From: Loripinus fragilis
Lineage: Eukaryota > Mollusca > Bivalvia > Lucinida > Lucinidae
Direction: 5' to 3'
DNA length: 64,000 bases
NCBI GenBank assembly: GCA_964019695.1
Contig: OZ026515.1
Coordinates: 129,292,849 to 129,356,848, forward strand
Shown here: in pieces, positions 34,554 to 47,149 of the stretch
Layout of the letters: every line of letters starts with the position of its first letter
Position numbering within the stretch: position 1 is the stretch's first letter
The notes under the pieces: model-generated
Database searches by the model: none
The model's input: only the letters and a program-made list of their open reading frames with translations
What the model was told of the DNA's origin: nothing
Translations under genes and position numbers: made by a program

Positions 34554-37500
34554 TACCCCGGCATCCAATTTAGGTTACCTTGCACCCCCCCAGGACAATT
34601 TTTCATGGGTGCCAAATTGTTCATTGGGACCCCCTGGATGGGAAACGAAGGTGTTCTCAAAAAAAAATTGGTTTGGGCTATGTGAAATTGCATGGTTTCT
34701 ATGGCAAAACCATAGCGAATTTGAGAAGGGGGTCTGCTTACAAAATTACTCATATCTCAGCTGTTACTTATCCTAGACTACTAAACTTAATACCAAATTA
34801 AAGCTTAGACGTAGGCCTATTATCCCCTTGTTGCATATACAAATTATCAAATTTGTATATTCATAAATATTTATGAAAACATTAAAAATGTGGTTCACGA
34901 ATGGGGGTATACGTACAAGATCAATAATATCTCAGATGCTTTTAGTCGTAGATTACTAAAATTTGTACTAAAATAAAGTTAAGACATAGGGCTTTCATTC
35001 CATGGTCAAGTATGCAACATACCATATTTGCATAATTTGCATAATCATGAATATTAATGAAAACGCTATAAAACAAGGGAAAATCAATACAAATATAAAT
35101 AGGCTGATTTCATCCCAATATTGTCATTGTTGCATGTTTTAATATAATCAATGTTACAATTGGACAGGTCTAATCATCCAGTGGTCCTATATGAATACTA
35201 TCTCATTTGAATATTCATGAAAATGCGTGAAAACTTAAAAAAAACGAGGGAAAATCACGTAAAAACTATAAGCCTAGGGGAGGGGTTAAGGTACGATCTA
35301 TCCTGCACTCCTAGGGCCTTTTAAATTCATGCCAAATAGTTCAGTGGGACCCTCAGAATGTGAAACAAAGTTCTCCTCAAAAGAAATTTGGTATTGGCTA
35401 CGAGAAAATGCATGGTTTCCATGGCAACCTCTTATATGATTCTCGAGGTTGGGGGGTAGGCCTACAATTTCAATCATATCTAGGGTTCTACTTATCCTAG
35501 AGCACTAATATTGGTGTCAAATTAAAGCTTAGACACATGTCTTTTTTCCTGTGGTCAGATTTGTAAATAATCTAATTTGCATATTTATGAATATTAACGA
35601 AAACCTACAAAAATGAAGTAAAACCATAAAAAAAACATAAATGAACATATTTCAGCACAAAAACATTATCAAACCACCATTGTTGCCAGTTTTTATATCC
35701 TCAGTGATTCAATTTGATATGTTCTTTCATCCAGTGGTCCTATATGAAAATTATCTCATTTGCAGATTCATGAATATTAATGAAAACTTTTGTAATGAAA
35801 GAAAAAATCTTAGAACAATTAAGGGATGTACATATAAAATGACAATATTTCACCTACCATGTGTTCCAGTGTATCAAACCTAGTGCCAATTTAATGCTTA
35901 GACATTGTAATTTTACCATAAGGTATAATATGAAAAAAATATTTATCATGAATATTCATGAATTTTAATGATAACAGAAGAAATGAATGAAAATTGTGGA
36001 AAAATCAAGGGGGTGCACTTCCAAAATTACTCATATCTCAGTAGTTAAGTGCCCAATAGTGCCAAACCTGATTTTAAGTCAATGCATAGACACAACTTGT
36101 TAACCAAAATGATCCAATTTATAACACATCAAATTTAAATTCTCATGAATAATGATGAAAATGTGAGAAATTAGAGAAAAATACAGGAAATTAAGGGGGG
36201 TATACCTACAAAGTGATTCATATCTTAGCTTTCAATTGCCCAGTAGAAGCAAGCTTGGTACCATATCAAACAGCATATTCCTAAGTGTTTTGAGTAAAAG
36301 AAAAAAAGTATAAGATTTATAGCAGCTGAGATATGAGTAATTTTGTAGGTACACTGCTATCACTTTGTATACATTTTTTCTTGTAATTTTAAAGTTTTTA
36401 TTAATATTGATGTTAAACAAATTAGTTAATTCTTATATCTTCCCACTAGGTAAAACTGTTATGCATAGACTTAAATTAAGTATATTGTTTGTTACTCTAG
36501 GGCAATTAGCAGCTTAGATTTTGGTAATTTTGTAGGTATACCCCATTCATTTTTCGGCATTTTTTCTCTTTATTCTAATGTTTATATTAATTTTCATCAA
36601 TATGTTAATGCGACAACTGGCAAATATTACCATTGAGATAAAGGGCTGTATCATAGCAATAAGTTGGCACCTTGTTAGCTACGTAAGGGCTATAAGCTGT
36701 TGAGATATGAGTAATTTTGTAGGTATATCCCCTTCATTTTCGAGTATGTTTCTCAAAATGCTCATGGATTCATCAATATTCATGAATATCATAATATGAC
36801 CATTTTAAAATTTGTTGATTTGTTAAACATACTATTGTCTAAACATTAGTTCAAAACACATTTTGGTACTTTAGGGCACTTAGCAAATGAAATATTATTA
36901 GAGTTGTAAGTACCCCCCCCCCTTTGATTTTTCCGCGATTTTTCATTTATTTCTTCTGTTTAAATTAAAATTCATATTATTTGTGTTAACTATTTTTCAA
37001 AACTGAACTTAAGATAAAAGTATTATGTCTAAGCATTGATTTGGCACCAAGTTTGATACACTAGGACACATAGCAGCTGAGATATTGGTAATTTTATACG
37101 TACACCCCTTAATTTTTCTGAGATTTTATCTCTCATTTCTAAACTTTTCTACCAAATTAAACTGCTATGTTCAGGGATTAGCTTAATACCATGTTTAGTA
37201 ATTTAGGATGAGATGTTGTTAAGATATGAGTATTTTTTGTACGTATACCCTCATTGTTTACAGTCAGCATAATGGGTTGCCACGGAAACCATGAACTTTC
37301 GAAATCCCAAAGAACATTTATTTTTAAGGACAACATTTTTTTGCATTTAAGTGGTCCTTTTGAACAAATTTACGCCCATAATAAAATGTCCTATGTGTTC
37401 AATTTAGGTCTGATTACCCCGTTGCATACTATAGTTTGCCCATGTTTTTTTCCTCATTTTTAAGATTTCATTAATATTCATGAATATGCAAATGAGATAA

Positions 37501-38696
37501 TTTTCATCTAGGACCACTGGATGAAAGAACTTATCAAATTGAATCACTGAGGATATAAAAACTGGCAACAATGGTGGTTTGATGATGTTTTTGAGCTGAA
37601 ATATGTTCATTTATGTTGTTTTTTTATGATTTGACTTCATTTTTGTAGGTTTTCATTAATATTCATAAATATGCAAATTAGATTATTTACAAATCTGACC
37701 ACAGGAAAAAAGACATGTGTCTAAGCTTTAATTTGACACCAATTTTAGTGTTCTAGGATAGGTAGAACCATAGATATGATTGAATTTGTAGGTCAACCCC
37801 CCAATCTCGAGAATCATATAAGAGGTTGCTATGGAAACCATGCATTTTCACGTAGCCCATACCAAGTTTGTTTTGAGGAGAACTTTGTTTCACATTTTGA
37901 GGGTCCCACTGAACTATTTGGCATGAATTTAAAAGGCCCTAGGAGTGCAGGATAGATCGTACCTTAACCCCTCCCCTAGGCTTATAGTTTTTACGTGATT
38001 TTCCCTATTTTTTTAAGTTTTCATGCATTTTCATTAATATTCAAATGAGATAATATTCATATAGGACCACTGGATGATTGGACCTGTCCAATTGTAACAT
38101 TGATTATATTAAAACATGCAACAATGGCAATATTGGGATGAAATCAGCCTATTTATATTTGTATTGATTTTCCCTTATTTTTTAGCGTTTTCATTAATAT
38201 TCATGAATATGCAAACTATGCAAATATGGTATGTTGCATACTTGACCATGGAATGAAAGCCCTATGTCTTAGCTTTATTTTAGTACAAATTTTAGTAATC
38301 TACGACTAAACGCAGCTGAGATATTATTGATCTTGTACGTATACCCCCATTCGTGAACCACATTTTTAATGTTTTCATAAATATTTATGAATATACAAAT
38401 TTGATAATTTGTATATGCAACAAGGGAATAGTAGGCCTATGTCTAAGCTTTAATATGATATTAAGTTTAGTAGTCTAGGATAAGTAACAGCTGAGATATG
38501 AGTAATTTTGTAGGCAGACCCCCCTTCTCAAATTCGCTATGGGTTGCCATAGAAACCATGCAATTTCACATAGCCCAAACCCAAATTTTTTTGAGGACAC
38601 CTTCGTTTCCCATCCAGAGGGTCCCAATTAACAATTTGGCACCCACGAAAAAATGTCCTGGGGGGTGCAAGGTAACCTAAACTGGATGCCGGGGTA
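34554..38696. repeat. 4.1-kb palindrome in the 8.6-kb intron
   Basis: The left end TACCCCGGCATCC pairs with GGATGCCGGGGTA at the right end. Pairs taken at the ends (34556/38694) and in the middle (35681/37570) give the same axis, about 36,625, so the two 2-kb arms are nearly collinear. Each arm is itself built from degenerate units of about 300-400 bp that carry a motif like ACTCATATCTCAGCTG, a stretch like AAAGCTTAGACAT, and TATTCATGAATATTAATGAAAA. No open frame of interest. It could be a large foldback element or an inverted duplication of satellite-like units. Confidence 0.85.
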
Positions 38697-39599
38697 ATAC
38701 CTTCCAATAAGCTAATGACAAAGGCGCTGATTAGACTGCAGGAATGTGCAGGCTGGTCTGCTGCTTTGTTGTTCGCAAACCTGAAGACAGGTTTCTTGCT
38801 TTGAGGCCTATACGTATATCTTCACATCAGGTAGATGAAAATCGAAAATGCTCTTCACAATCGACGAACGCGGATCAAAAATCGCTAGAAACAGTGTTTT
38901 ACATTGCCATTTGTCGCTAGTCGGGCGACAAATGGCAATCGAAAACTCTGTTTCTAACGATTCTTCATCTACGTTCGCCGGTTGTGATCTTAGGCCCTAG
39001 TAAATTTTAGGCTAACAATTTGATTGTAGGCTGTGATGCAGAGATTTGCCGAAAAGCCAGAAATATTGGAAAAAGGGAAAATACTAGAAAGATCAACAAG
39101 CAATAAATATTTTCTCATTTCTTTTTGCAGGCTTTATACCGAGGCGGACAATCACGTGATGCACATGTGGTAATCTCACATGATTTGTTTACCTTTTGCG
39201 CTCGATTGAAGGTTTGTTTTAAAATTATTTTCTTGGTTTTTGGTGGAGTTCAGAAATCAAATGACACCTGGTCCAGAGTATCCGGACAGAAACTTATTTT
39301 TAACTGCTGATTAAGTTATTAAAACAAGGTTATAGATATCATAAATTCGAAAAGCATTATCTTAATTCTACCACAGACACTCAAAGTTAATTGTTAAATA
39401 CAACATTGGGTTAAAAACTATTCTGCAACAAGGCATATCAGAACCTATATTTTATGGTGATTTAGTTTATAAATTCATACGAATAGTGGGAAAATCTAAT
39501 TTTAGTAATCAATTCAAAAGATTGCAAAACGTTATATAAGGGTTGGATATAACTTGGATATCATGCGACAGTCTGCATGCCTGGTTTTAGACCCAATCA

Positions 39600-40240
39600 C
39601 GGTTTATAGCTATGGTTTCCTCTTTAATTGCACGACGGTGGGTCAGGCCTCAGACTCTATGACGGCTCTGAGGTAAAGCTTTTATCGGTGGGTTGGTGCC
39701 TTATGCTTATCTGTAGCTGGACCCACCGTGGCTCTACTTGAGGTTTTCTTTAGCTCTGACTATCTGTGAGTAATGAGCCATTTTCTTTGTTTCATCATTG
39801 TGTTTTAATTTGATTAGAGTGTTTCTCCATGATGATACATTTAATTAGTTAGAATGCCTCCATGCGAGCTGGACATTTCTTGTACTTCAACAACAGCAGA
39901 ATCTAGGGCGAAGATTTGGTACCAGTAAAATGCATTTAAGCCCCCCCCCACCCCCCGGTGGCTTAGAATGCTGTCCGTCCTAAGGTGGTGGTTCTGTTGT
40001 TGTTGACTTTTTGTCTATTGTTGCTCCCATTGTGGGAGTCTGAAATTGTTCTATGTTTTGTTGTTCGTTACTTTGAGTCCATTCTAGTATTGCAATCATC
40101 TTGAAGAGGAAGAGAGAGCTGGTTGCTTTGCTTAATGTGTCTTCCTGATGTCTCATGGTGGTTGAGTGGCTCTTCCTCGTGGTGCCGTGGGGTTGTCTGC
40201 GGTTTGTGATTGTGGTATTTCCTGATCATACTCACTTAAA
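39600..40240. repeat. 640-bp dispersed repeat, copy 1
   Basis: Contains GCACGACGGTGGGTCAGGCC, CTTGAGGTTTTCTTTAGCTC and TCATCTTGAAGAGGAAGAGA. An inverted copy lies at 55880-56505. No frame is kept open in both copies. Confidence 0.8.
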
Positions 40241-40604
40241 TTTTTTTTTGAATTTCTTCCTTATAACCATGTACTTTTAGACTAGAGTTGCAATGTTGTG
40301 CTATGTGCGTTAGTTGGAGTCACACGTTTGTCAAGCAATGCTTTGTTTGGGGTTTTAAATAGCTGCACACAATATGTTCCATGTTCCATAATATTTTCAA
40401 ATACATGATATTTCAAAGTTATTATGGAGTATAGGGTTGAATATGTGTAGTAGATGCAGTACGTATAATTACTTTGGTTTACACATTAATTGACAAATCA
40501 AATTTTCGAAATTCTTGCCATTAATATACACAGGTGTAGTTGTATAAAAAAATCATCGAGAAATAGTCAATATTTTCTTACCCATAATTTTTAGCATATA
40601 TTTT

Positions 40605-40672
40605 GGGTTCTCAAAAGAGCCGTCCCATCGAGACAGTTCTTTTTAGTACCCACAACAAATGTTTTGGTTGGG
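40605..40672. repeat. GGTTCTCAAAAGAGCCGTC hairpin, copy 1
   Basis: GAGCCGTCCCATCGAGACAG palindromic core with flanks ATATTTTGGGT / ACCCACAACAAATGTTTTGG. Copy 2 at 57350-57418. Confidence 0.65.
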
Positions 40673-41860
40673 AAATAATAACATTATTTTTCTGGTACTC
40701 ACTCTTAACTAAAGGCCTGATATGCATTAGGAAACAAAGGATTTCTATGGATAAGGCGGGCTATTTCCCTAAATGAGGCATTCGTTTTATTTTGTTGAAA
40801 TAAGGACTGGAGACGCTTGGCACATTCAACAAATACATATAGACCAGCCGTATATGCACCCTTGCACCCTAGTCCGTATACTTAAATCGTTTTTTTTTCC
40901 CTTAATGCATGTAATAACCCTTCCTCTTTTTGAACGAAAACTAATTTTGATCATCAACTGTACTTGCTATTTCATTTACATGCCGTTAAACTAAGGTAAA
41001 CAAACGCCCTATCACGATAGAGTATGTATATTTATACAGTTGATGTACAATAAAAACGACCCTCTGCGAAGTGGTCTATTTTTATCAGATATGCGATGTT
41101 ATCTTTGGCTTGTACAACCCCTTTGCCCCCCCTCCCTAGACCCAAAACGCCCTTTACATACGTTGTATATGTATATAGCCACATATCACTATCCAAAGGC
41201 ATCTTGGGTCTAGGGGGGGGGGGCATCTAAAAACAAACTGAAAGACACCAATATCATCTTTCCGATGACAAACGTCAGAGTTTTAAGTGTATTTCGTACG
41301 CATGCGTAGAAGGAAATCCGTAAAGTTTTTGAAATGAAGAGCACTTCTATCCTCATCACTTTAGCATTTTTACTTTAGGAAAGCTTGCAATGCAATTACT
41401 CAAAGTCTGGTCTAAACGGCATCCATTATATAGACGTAAAATGAGGGTTGGGAGTAGAAAGCACAAGTTTTCACGGCTATGTAAATGATGAATTGCCTTG
41501 AAACGTTTTTGATGCTTACTATGCATATCTACCAACTTTAAAAACATTAGGGCAATTTGAAAATTTGGTGTTTGTAATCATGTCAACAAGGGAAAATATA
41601 CGCCTTATCGCTAGACCTCCTTTGACATTGCCATAAAGTAGAGCAATGTAAACATAGAATCACCAATTGAACAAACTGTGTAGGACTCACAACCCAAATG
41701 CTTATATCAAGGCAACTGGCCTTTTGGTCACAGAGAAGATTTTATCATGTATGGGTCCGACAAACGAAGACAAGAATATCCAGGGCAAACGTAATTTCCT
41801 TCCCCCCTTCCCATTAGATTCAATTGATCACTCCCTAAATCCGACAATGCACATATCTAC

Positions 41861-42038
41861 CTGTATCCTGCTGTTTTCCCCCAAAGTCACACGCTTGCCA
41901 GCGATCAATTCGAGTTGTCCACTGGCCTCATTGTACCGATACAGTGAAGATACTCCAGGATGTTTTGAATAAAGGTAGTTAGCTGCTTTCCTAACTGTCA
42001 TATCGTGTTCCATAGCAATAATAACTTGGTTGTCATAT
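41861..42038 (-). CDS. Exon of a C80 protease-RTX gene: N-terminal part of the cysteine protease domain
   Basis: Most upstream exon found for the large toxin-like gene. The acceptor is a T-rich tract ending in ACAG just before 42038, and the donor is CAG|GTAGAT at 41861/41860. The exon is 178 bp: one base completing a codon from an unseen upstream exon (phase 2), then 59 codons, ending in phase 0. The peptide begins YDNQVIIAMEHD, continues with VRKAANYLYSKHP and ends in ENSRIQ. This matches the beta-strand/helix/strand order that precedes the catalytic histidine in peptidase family C80. The Asp in YDNQ lies about 61 residues before the His of the next exon and is a candidate for the acidic member of the catalytic triad. 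The next exon starts in phase 0, after an intron of about 8.6 kb (41860-33246). A 61-residue open frame reading through the donor is an artefact of the unspliced sequence. The preceding exon was not found. Confidence 0.8.
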
Positions 42039-42090
42039 CTGTAAAAATAAATGCGCGGATCCAGAAAGTTTTACCAGGGGGGGGGGGGGG

Positions 42091-44381
42091 GTCCAACTCT
42101 ACGGGAGCGTAATAGGTTCAAATAGAAAAAAACAATAACGTAAAAACGTGATGACAAGTCGTAATAACGAGATGACAACTCGAGAATACAACATAAGAAG
42201 TTGAAATTACATGATCACATCTCGTGAATACAACATGACAAGTTGAATTTACAGGATACCATCACGCATACTCAACATAACACGTTGAATTTACATATGA
42301 TGCAATCTCGTTAATTCATCATAACAAGTTGAATTTACATGATTTCATCTCGTAAATACAACATCACAATTTGAATGCACATGATACCCTCTCGTAAATT
42401 CAACTTAACAAGTTGTATTTACTTGATACCATCTCGTTAATACGACATAACAAGTTGAATTTACAAGATACCATCTCGTAATTTCAACATACCAAGGTGA
42501 ATTAACATGATACCATCTCGTAAATTCAACATAACAAGTTGAAATAACATGATGACATCTCGTAGTTTCAACATAGCAAGTTGAAATAACATGATGCCAT
42601 CTCGAAATTTCAAAAGTAAGTAAGAGTGCAAAGATCAGGAATCGATACAATCAAGTACCACACCTGACCCAGGATACCAATGGGAAAGTGACAAACTTAC
42701 AATGAGACGCCACAAACTAGAGCCAAGAGGCCAGCTCTTTCCCAGTAGGTGACCACGAGGTACAAATAAACAGACGTGCGCAAAGGCATAAAAAACACAA
42801 GACAGAAACAACATAAATGATCCACAAAAGAAGAACTGCCTTGGAACGGTCAGTACTAATATTTTACTGGAGGGCTTAAACCAGTTTCACGGCGCCTTTC
42901 TCACCCATAATTCAGATGTGGATCAAGACACATTGATATCTGGTTTGCATGAAAGACCCCTAACTTATCAATGCATCATCTCCTAGAACATATAAATCAA
43001 GAAATAACAAGGAGATAAAGCAAAGATAAGGACTCATCAGTAAATAAAACTGAATACCGGGGCAAAAGAAATTTCATAATTTCAACATATACTCAACAAA
43101 ATAAGTTAAGGAAATTGTGTTTGAGGAGCTATGACAAAATTTCTAAAACATTAAAAGACTTTTCAATTTCACAGTAGTATAAAGTGACCATTTTTCTTTA
43201 GAATGACGCTTTATCTGGGTCTGTAGCGCTCATAGCAGCTTTGTAAATCAATTTCAAAGTTGACTGGTCTTCACTCCATTTTTCGCAAAAAAATTCAATT
43301 TACGGAGCAAACATAGGTTTTCATACATTAACGTTCGCCAGGTCCCTCGGGAGATGGAGATGTTTAAAACCTAGGACGACAGATCAGGTGCTTCTAGAGG
43401 GACACTTGATCAGTCCAGTGTACATAGATGAGGTATTGAGGTCTGTTGTCCTTCTTTTTTGTGCAAAACCAGTGACAGTACCAGGTCTTGGATGAAAATG
43501 CCAGAACACACCTCACTAGAATCAGCAAAAACAATGTTGAGCGCATTGACTGGTCAATTCGCTTATCAGACATGTCTAAAATTTTAACATGTCTATGAAA
43601 CTTTGGACAGAGGGTCCAACGCATAATAATAGCATCAAGGAACCCCCAGATTTTCGATGCAACGTTGCACGAGATATTGATGCTGATAACTCAGCACCAA
43701 ATCACCAGTATTCAGTGTATGCCAAACCGGCGATAGTCCTAATTTGCCACTGACTGGGGACACTCTCGTTACTGATGAAGGCATTCTCATCTTCGAAATG
43801 TGGTGTTTAAGGCTATAAAATTAATTTCATGTGACATTCAAAGGAATTGCATTTCAAGTTTTGAAAAATAACATGTTTATCATGTGTTTATGAGGGATAC
43901 TCTGTAGTCATTTTTTGCAAAAAATGACTTTGACCCCTGGGTTACATGACACTGTGCCGGGACAAAGGTATTGGTGCTAGCAAACTAAATTAAACATTTT
44001 TCTCAATCGATGACATGTATCTAAACAAATAAATCAAAATTGAATAATTGTTTGCTTTGGTGTTCTAAAGTTGTATGGTTTTCTGAGATTTCCTTAACTT
44101 TTTTTGTTGAGTATATATAGCTTGCTATGTTGAAATTACGAGATGCCATCATGAAATTTCAGCTTGCTATGTTGATCTTTCGAGATGTCATCATGTAATT
44201 TCAACTTGTTATGTTAAATTTACGAGATGGTATTATGTAAATTCAACCTGTTATGTTGAAACAATGACATGGTATCTTGTAAATTCAACGTGTTATGTTG
44301 AATTAGAAAATTAACGTAAATTAGTAAATACGTTTTACGTATTTTTTTCTACTTGAGCCTATTACTCTTCCGTACAACTCT
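42091..44381. mobile_element. Terminal-inverted-repeat element with mirrored minisatellites
   Basis: The ends match in inverted orientation (left CGTAATAGGTTCAAATAGAA, right read back GAGTAATAGGCTCAAGTAGAA). Just inside each end is a tandem array of a unit of about 40-45 bp containing ACATGATGCCATCTCGTAA and TTCAACATAACAAGTTGAA (42130-42620, and inverted at 44120-44300). The interior shows no intact transposase. It looks like a non-autonomous DNA transposon. It sits just upstream of the first exon found for the C80-RTX gene. Confidence 0.65.
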
Positions 44382-45129
44382 GACAAGGTCTTTTTTTGGA
44401 TCAGGGGAAAGAGGATCCAAATAGTACTAAAAGCGTGCCATCATCAGCCCGCCTGCGAAACGCAATTAAATGGCGTTTCGCTGGCGAGCCTATGATGGCC
44501 TAACATTTAATGCTGGCTTGGTAGCTATGTGATTTTTCAGGGGATCTTGACCAGTATTGCTAAGAAATCCTATATTTTTGTGATTTTTCAGGGGGAGGGG
44601 GGTGGGGTCTGGACCCCTGACCCCCCTCTGGATCCGCACAATTGTGATACTTATCATATATTAGCAAGAGAAAAAACAATAAACGCCCATTCTGACGTAA
44701 CCAGTTAGGCTTTATGGGTCTAGAATTTGGTCGGAGTCTTCATCTATATCCATACTTTGTGATGCAAGTAGCAAAGTCTCTGGCGAGTCTGTATTTAACG
44801 TGCAGACTCGCCTTAACCTTCGCAATTGCTTGACAATGCGATAAGTACCAAAATCTCGTGTATTGTCTATAATACGATGGGGTTTGTAAAGTACGTAGCA
44901 TGACATTATAACTGAACAATACAATTTTGGAAACTAGAATTCAAAGGCTACTTACGGAACTACGGAACCCTGGAAGGGACATTTTACTTCTTGTATATAC
45001 GAGGAAATAAGTTTTAATGAGAAAATCAGAAAAATAATTTTAAGCAATCAAATTAGAATGGAATTTTAAACCAGAAAACAGAATAGGAATTAAAACAATA
45101 AAGTCGTTTGTTCAACATATTTCCTGAAA

Positions 45130-45790
45130 TGTAATTTAAACAATACCGTAATTCTGTTGAAAGAAACTTTGTATGTGTATAAAAGATATGAAACGTATCG
45201 AACAGAATTTTAATTCTGTCGCCTGGGTCGATATGTTTTATGTTTTTTATTTGTGAGAACGCAAAGTTTGGTATAAAGCTTTGAAATTCCAAATGTATTT
45301 GAAATTAAATGATATTTGACCTTTTTACCTAACCCCAAGATGACCAGTTTGACCCTAGGTTGATAATATTACTTGCACTCTGTTCTACTGATCATTTTCG
45401 TCAATTTTATATGCCACATGGCCATGTTTTAAAAATGAGCCCCTACGCACCTCACCGCCTCAAGTCCCACCCCTAGGGCATGGCCCGCGAGTCAGAACGA
45501 AAATCCCGTGCGATATGTTTTATATCTTTTTTTTGTAAGAACACAATACACAGTTCTGAACAAAAGTTCTTTGAAATTGACTTTGTTATAGAAATTTAAT
45601 GATTTTTGACCCCTTCCCAGGGCCCAGGGGCCGGGGCTAAACTTTTTTTGCTGTTGCACGCCCCATTCATGTGAGTGACTCACACACCAAATTTGTTTGG
45701 ATTTCGTCTTATGGTTTAGGAGGAGATAGCATAACGGACAGACAGATGGACGGATGGCCGTAGGGATGGAGGCGATAGCGATATCCCTTT
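45130..45790. repeat. TCGCCTGGGTC repeat, inverted copy
   Basis: Two units carrying GGTCAAAAATCATTAAAT-like and GTGAGTGACTCAC-like sequence in the opposite orientation to 54110-54910, plus GGACAGACAGATGGACGGAT near 45,735. The minus-strand frames here belong to the repeat. Confidence 0.65.
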
Positions 45791-46288
45791 TGATTAAAAA
45801 AAAAAAAGCGTGGGGATAAATATTAACAGATATCACTTGCTAAATAAAAAACTATAAGACTAACATCCTCATCTAAAGTTAAAATCATATGAAGTATGCG
45901 CATGTCGCTACTCTCAAACTCGGACCCATTATACTGGGTCTAAGACTCAAATGATAACAGTAATCCTCCTCATTTTTAGCTCTATTTAAGATACATTTTT
46001 CTCTCTTTCTTTTCGATGCTCAGTATGCATATTTCTATTGTTAGCATTTTCTGTTTAACTTCACAGCCATGTAACTAGCTTTTAATCAACCAAATATTTT
46101 TGTACTAGGAATTTGTAAGCCTGCTAAAAACGTTTTGCAAATACTTAGCACGAAATAATAGCTTACAATAAACGTAATTAGCTAAAGATCTGCCAATATT
46201 ATGTATGTGAATTTATTTCATATTGTGAAAGGAAATCTATACATTGCTATTGTATGTATATATGTCTTGCATGTCAATTTGAATTAGA

Positions 46289-46294
46289 GAAATA
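46289..46294. repeat. Left 6-bp target-site duplication (GAAATA)
   Basis: Directly abuts the left end of the Polinton-type element and is identical to the hexamer at 53494-53499. Confidence 0.8.
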
Positions 46295-46339
46295 AGTAGT
46301 ATAGCCCCCTCTTAAGCCTCAATGACGTCATGATGTCAG

Positions 46340-46415
46340 ATCCAAGATGGCGGCCCCACGATGTCAGATCCAAGATGGCGGCCCCCACGAAGTCAGATCC
46401 AAGATGGCGGCCCCT
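46340..46415. repeat. Triplicated AAGATGGCGGCCCC unit in the left terminal repeat
   Basis: Three 30-base units of GTCAGATCCAAGATGGCGGC. At the right end two matching units lie in reverse (about 53,333-53,390). Each contains AAGATGGCGGC, the core of the YY1 binding site. Confidence 0.75.
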
Positions 46416-46614
46416 GTGATGCGTTCCGTTACACCTAGGAGGGTGAGTCAACAACCTAGACCACGGGAAGGTAGCGTCACGTCCTAGAGTGCGGTGTCTT
46501 TCTTCTTCTCTATGTACAAGTCGTATCTACAGGTCGGGCTCCTTGCCATGCATATTGCCTCCGGACAACCTAGGAGCATATCGCGCAGTTGTTTGCAGTT
46601 GGACCTTTAGTATC

Positions 46615-47069
46615 TCAATGAATTCCAGTCTTATGCCCTCTGCCCTTTATACTATCCTCTCGTTTTTGCTTAAGCTCTGATTTTGCCATTTCTAAAACTT
46701 GGGCTACCGGAGTGACCATGTTCAATACGGGTTTTTCCTTTTGTCTAATTTCTTTCAACTCTCTGTATTTACGTCCACTACCCACCATATAATGATCCTG
46801 ACTGTCACGTTCCGCGAGGCCATGTCTAACTTCCAGCAAGTGCTGATACCATTTATCAGGATCCGAGATGACGGAACCCACTTTTGTTGTTGAATGTCAT
46901 ACACTTCTCTTGTGCCCATCTCTTTTGATTGATTTTCCTCCTTCGTGCTTGAGTTATTCTTACGTATTTGCTCATTCATATACCTTGAAAATATTAACCT
47001 GATACTGGCCTTTATCATTAACATAATTTCACAGCCGATTGAGCATCTAAATGTAGCTTTGGCCTTCAT
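46615..47069 (-). pseudogene. Unrecognised Polinton ORF, left-arm copy, frameshifted
   Basis: Mirror copy of the gene at 52480. The 5' part (MNEQIRKNN...QQQKWVP) ends in a frameshift near 46,880, where one base is missing relative to the right arm. The second frame continues SDPDKWYQHLLEVRHG, YMVGSGRKYRELKEIRQKE and a basic tail (KSELKQKRED). This copy is not split by the SINE that interrupts the right arm, so the SINE arrived after the inverted duplication. Confidence 0.6.
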
Positions 47070-47149
47070 TGTATGTTCTGATACAGAAATGCACGTGATA
47101 CTTTATAGCACAGTAAATGTATATACCGCTATAATGATCAATTGCCCTA

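Noticed and set aside
42405..42650. Repetitive ORF with WYHVNSTCYVE motifs
   Set aside because: Product of the 44-bp minisatellite inside the transposon at 42,091-44,381.
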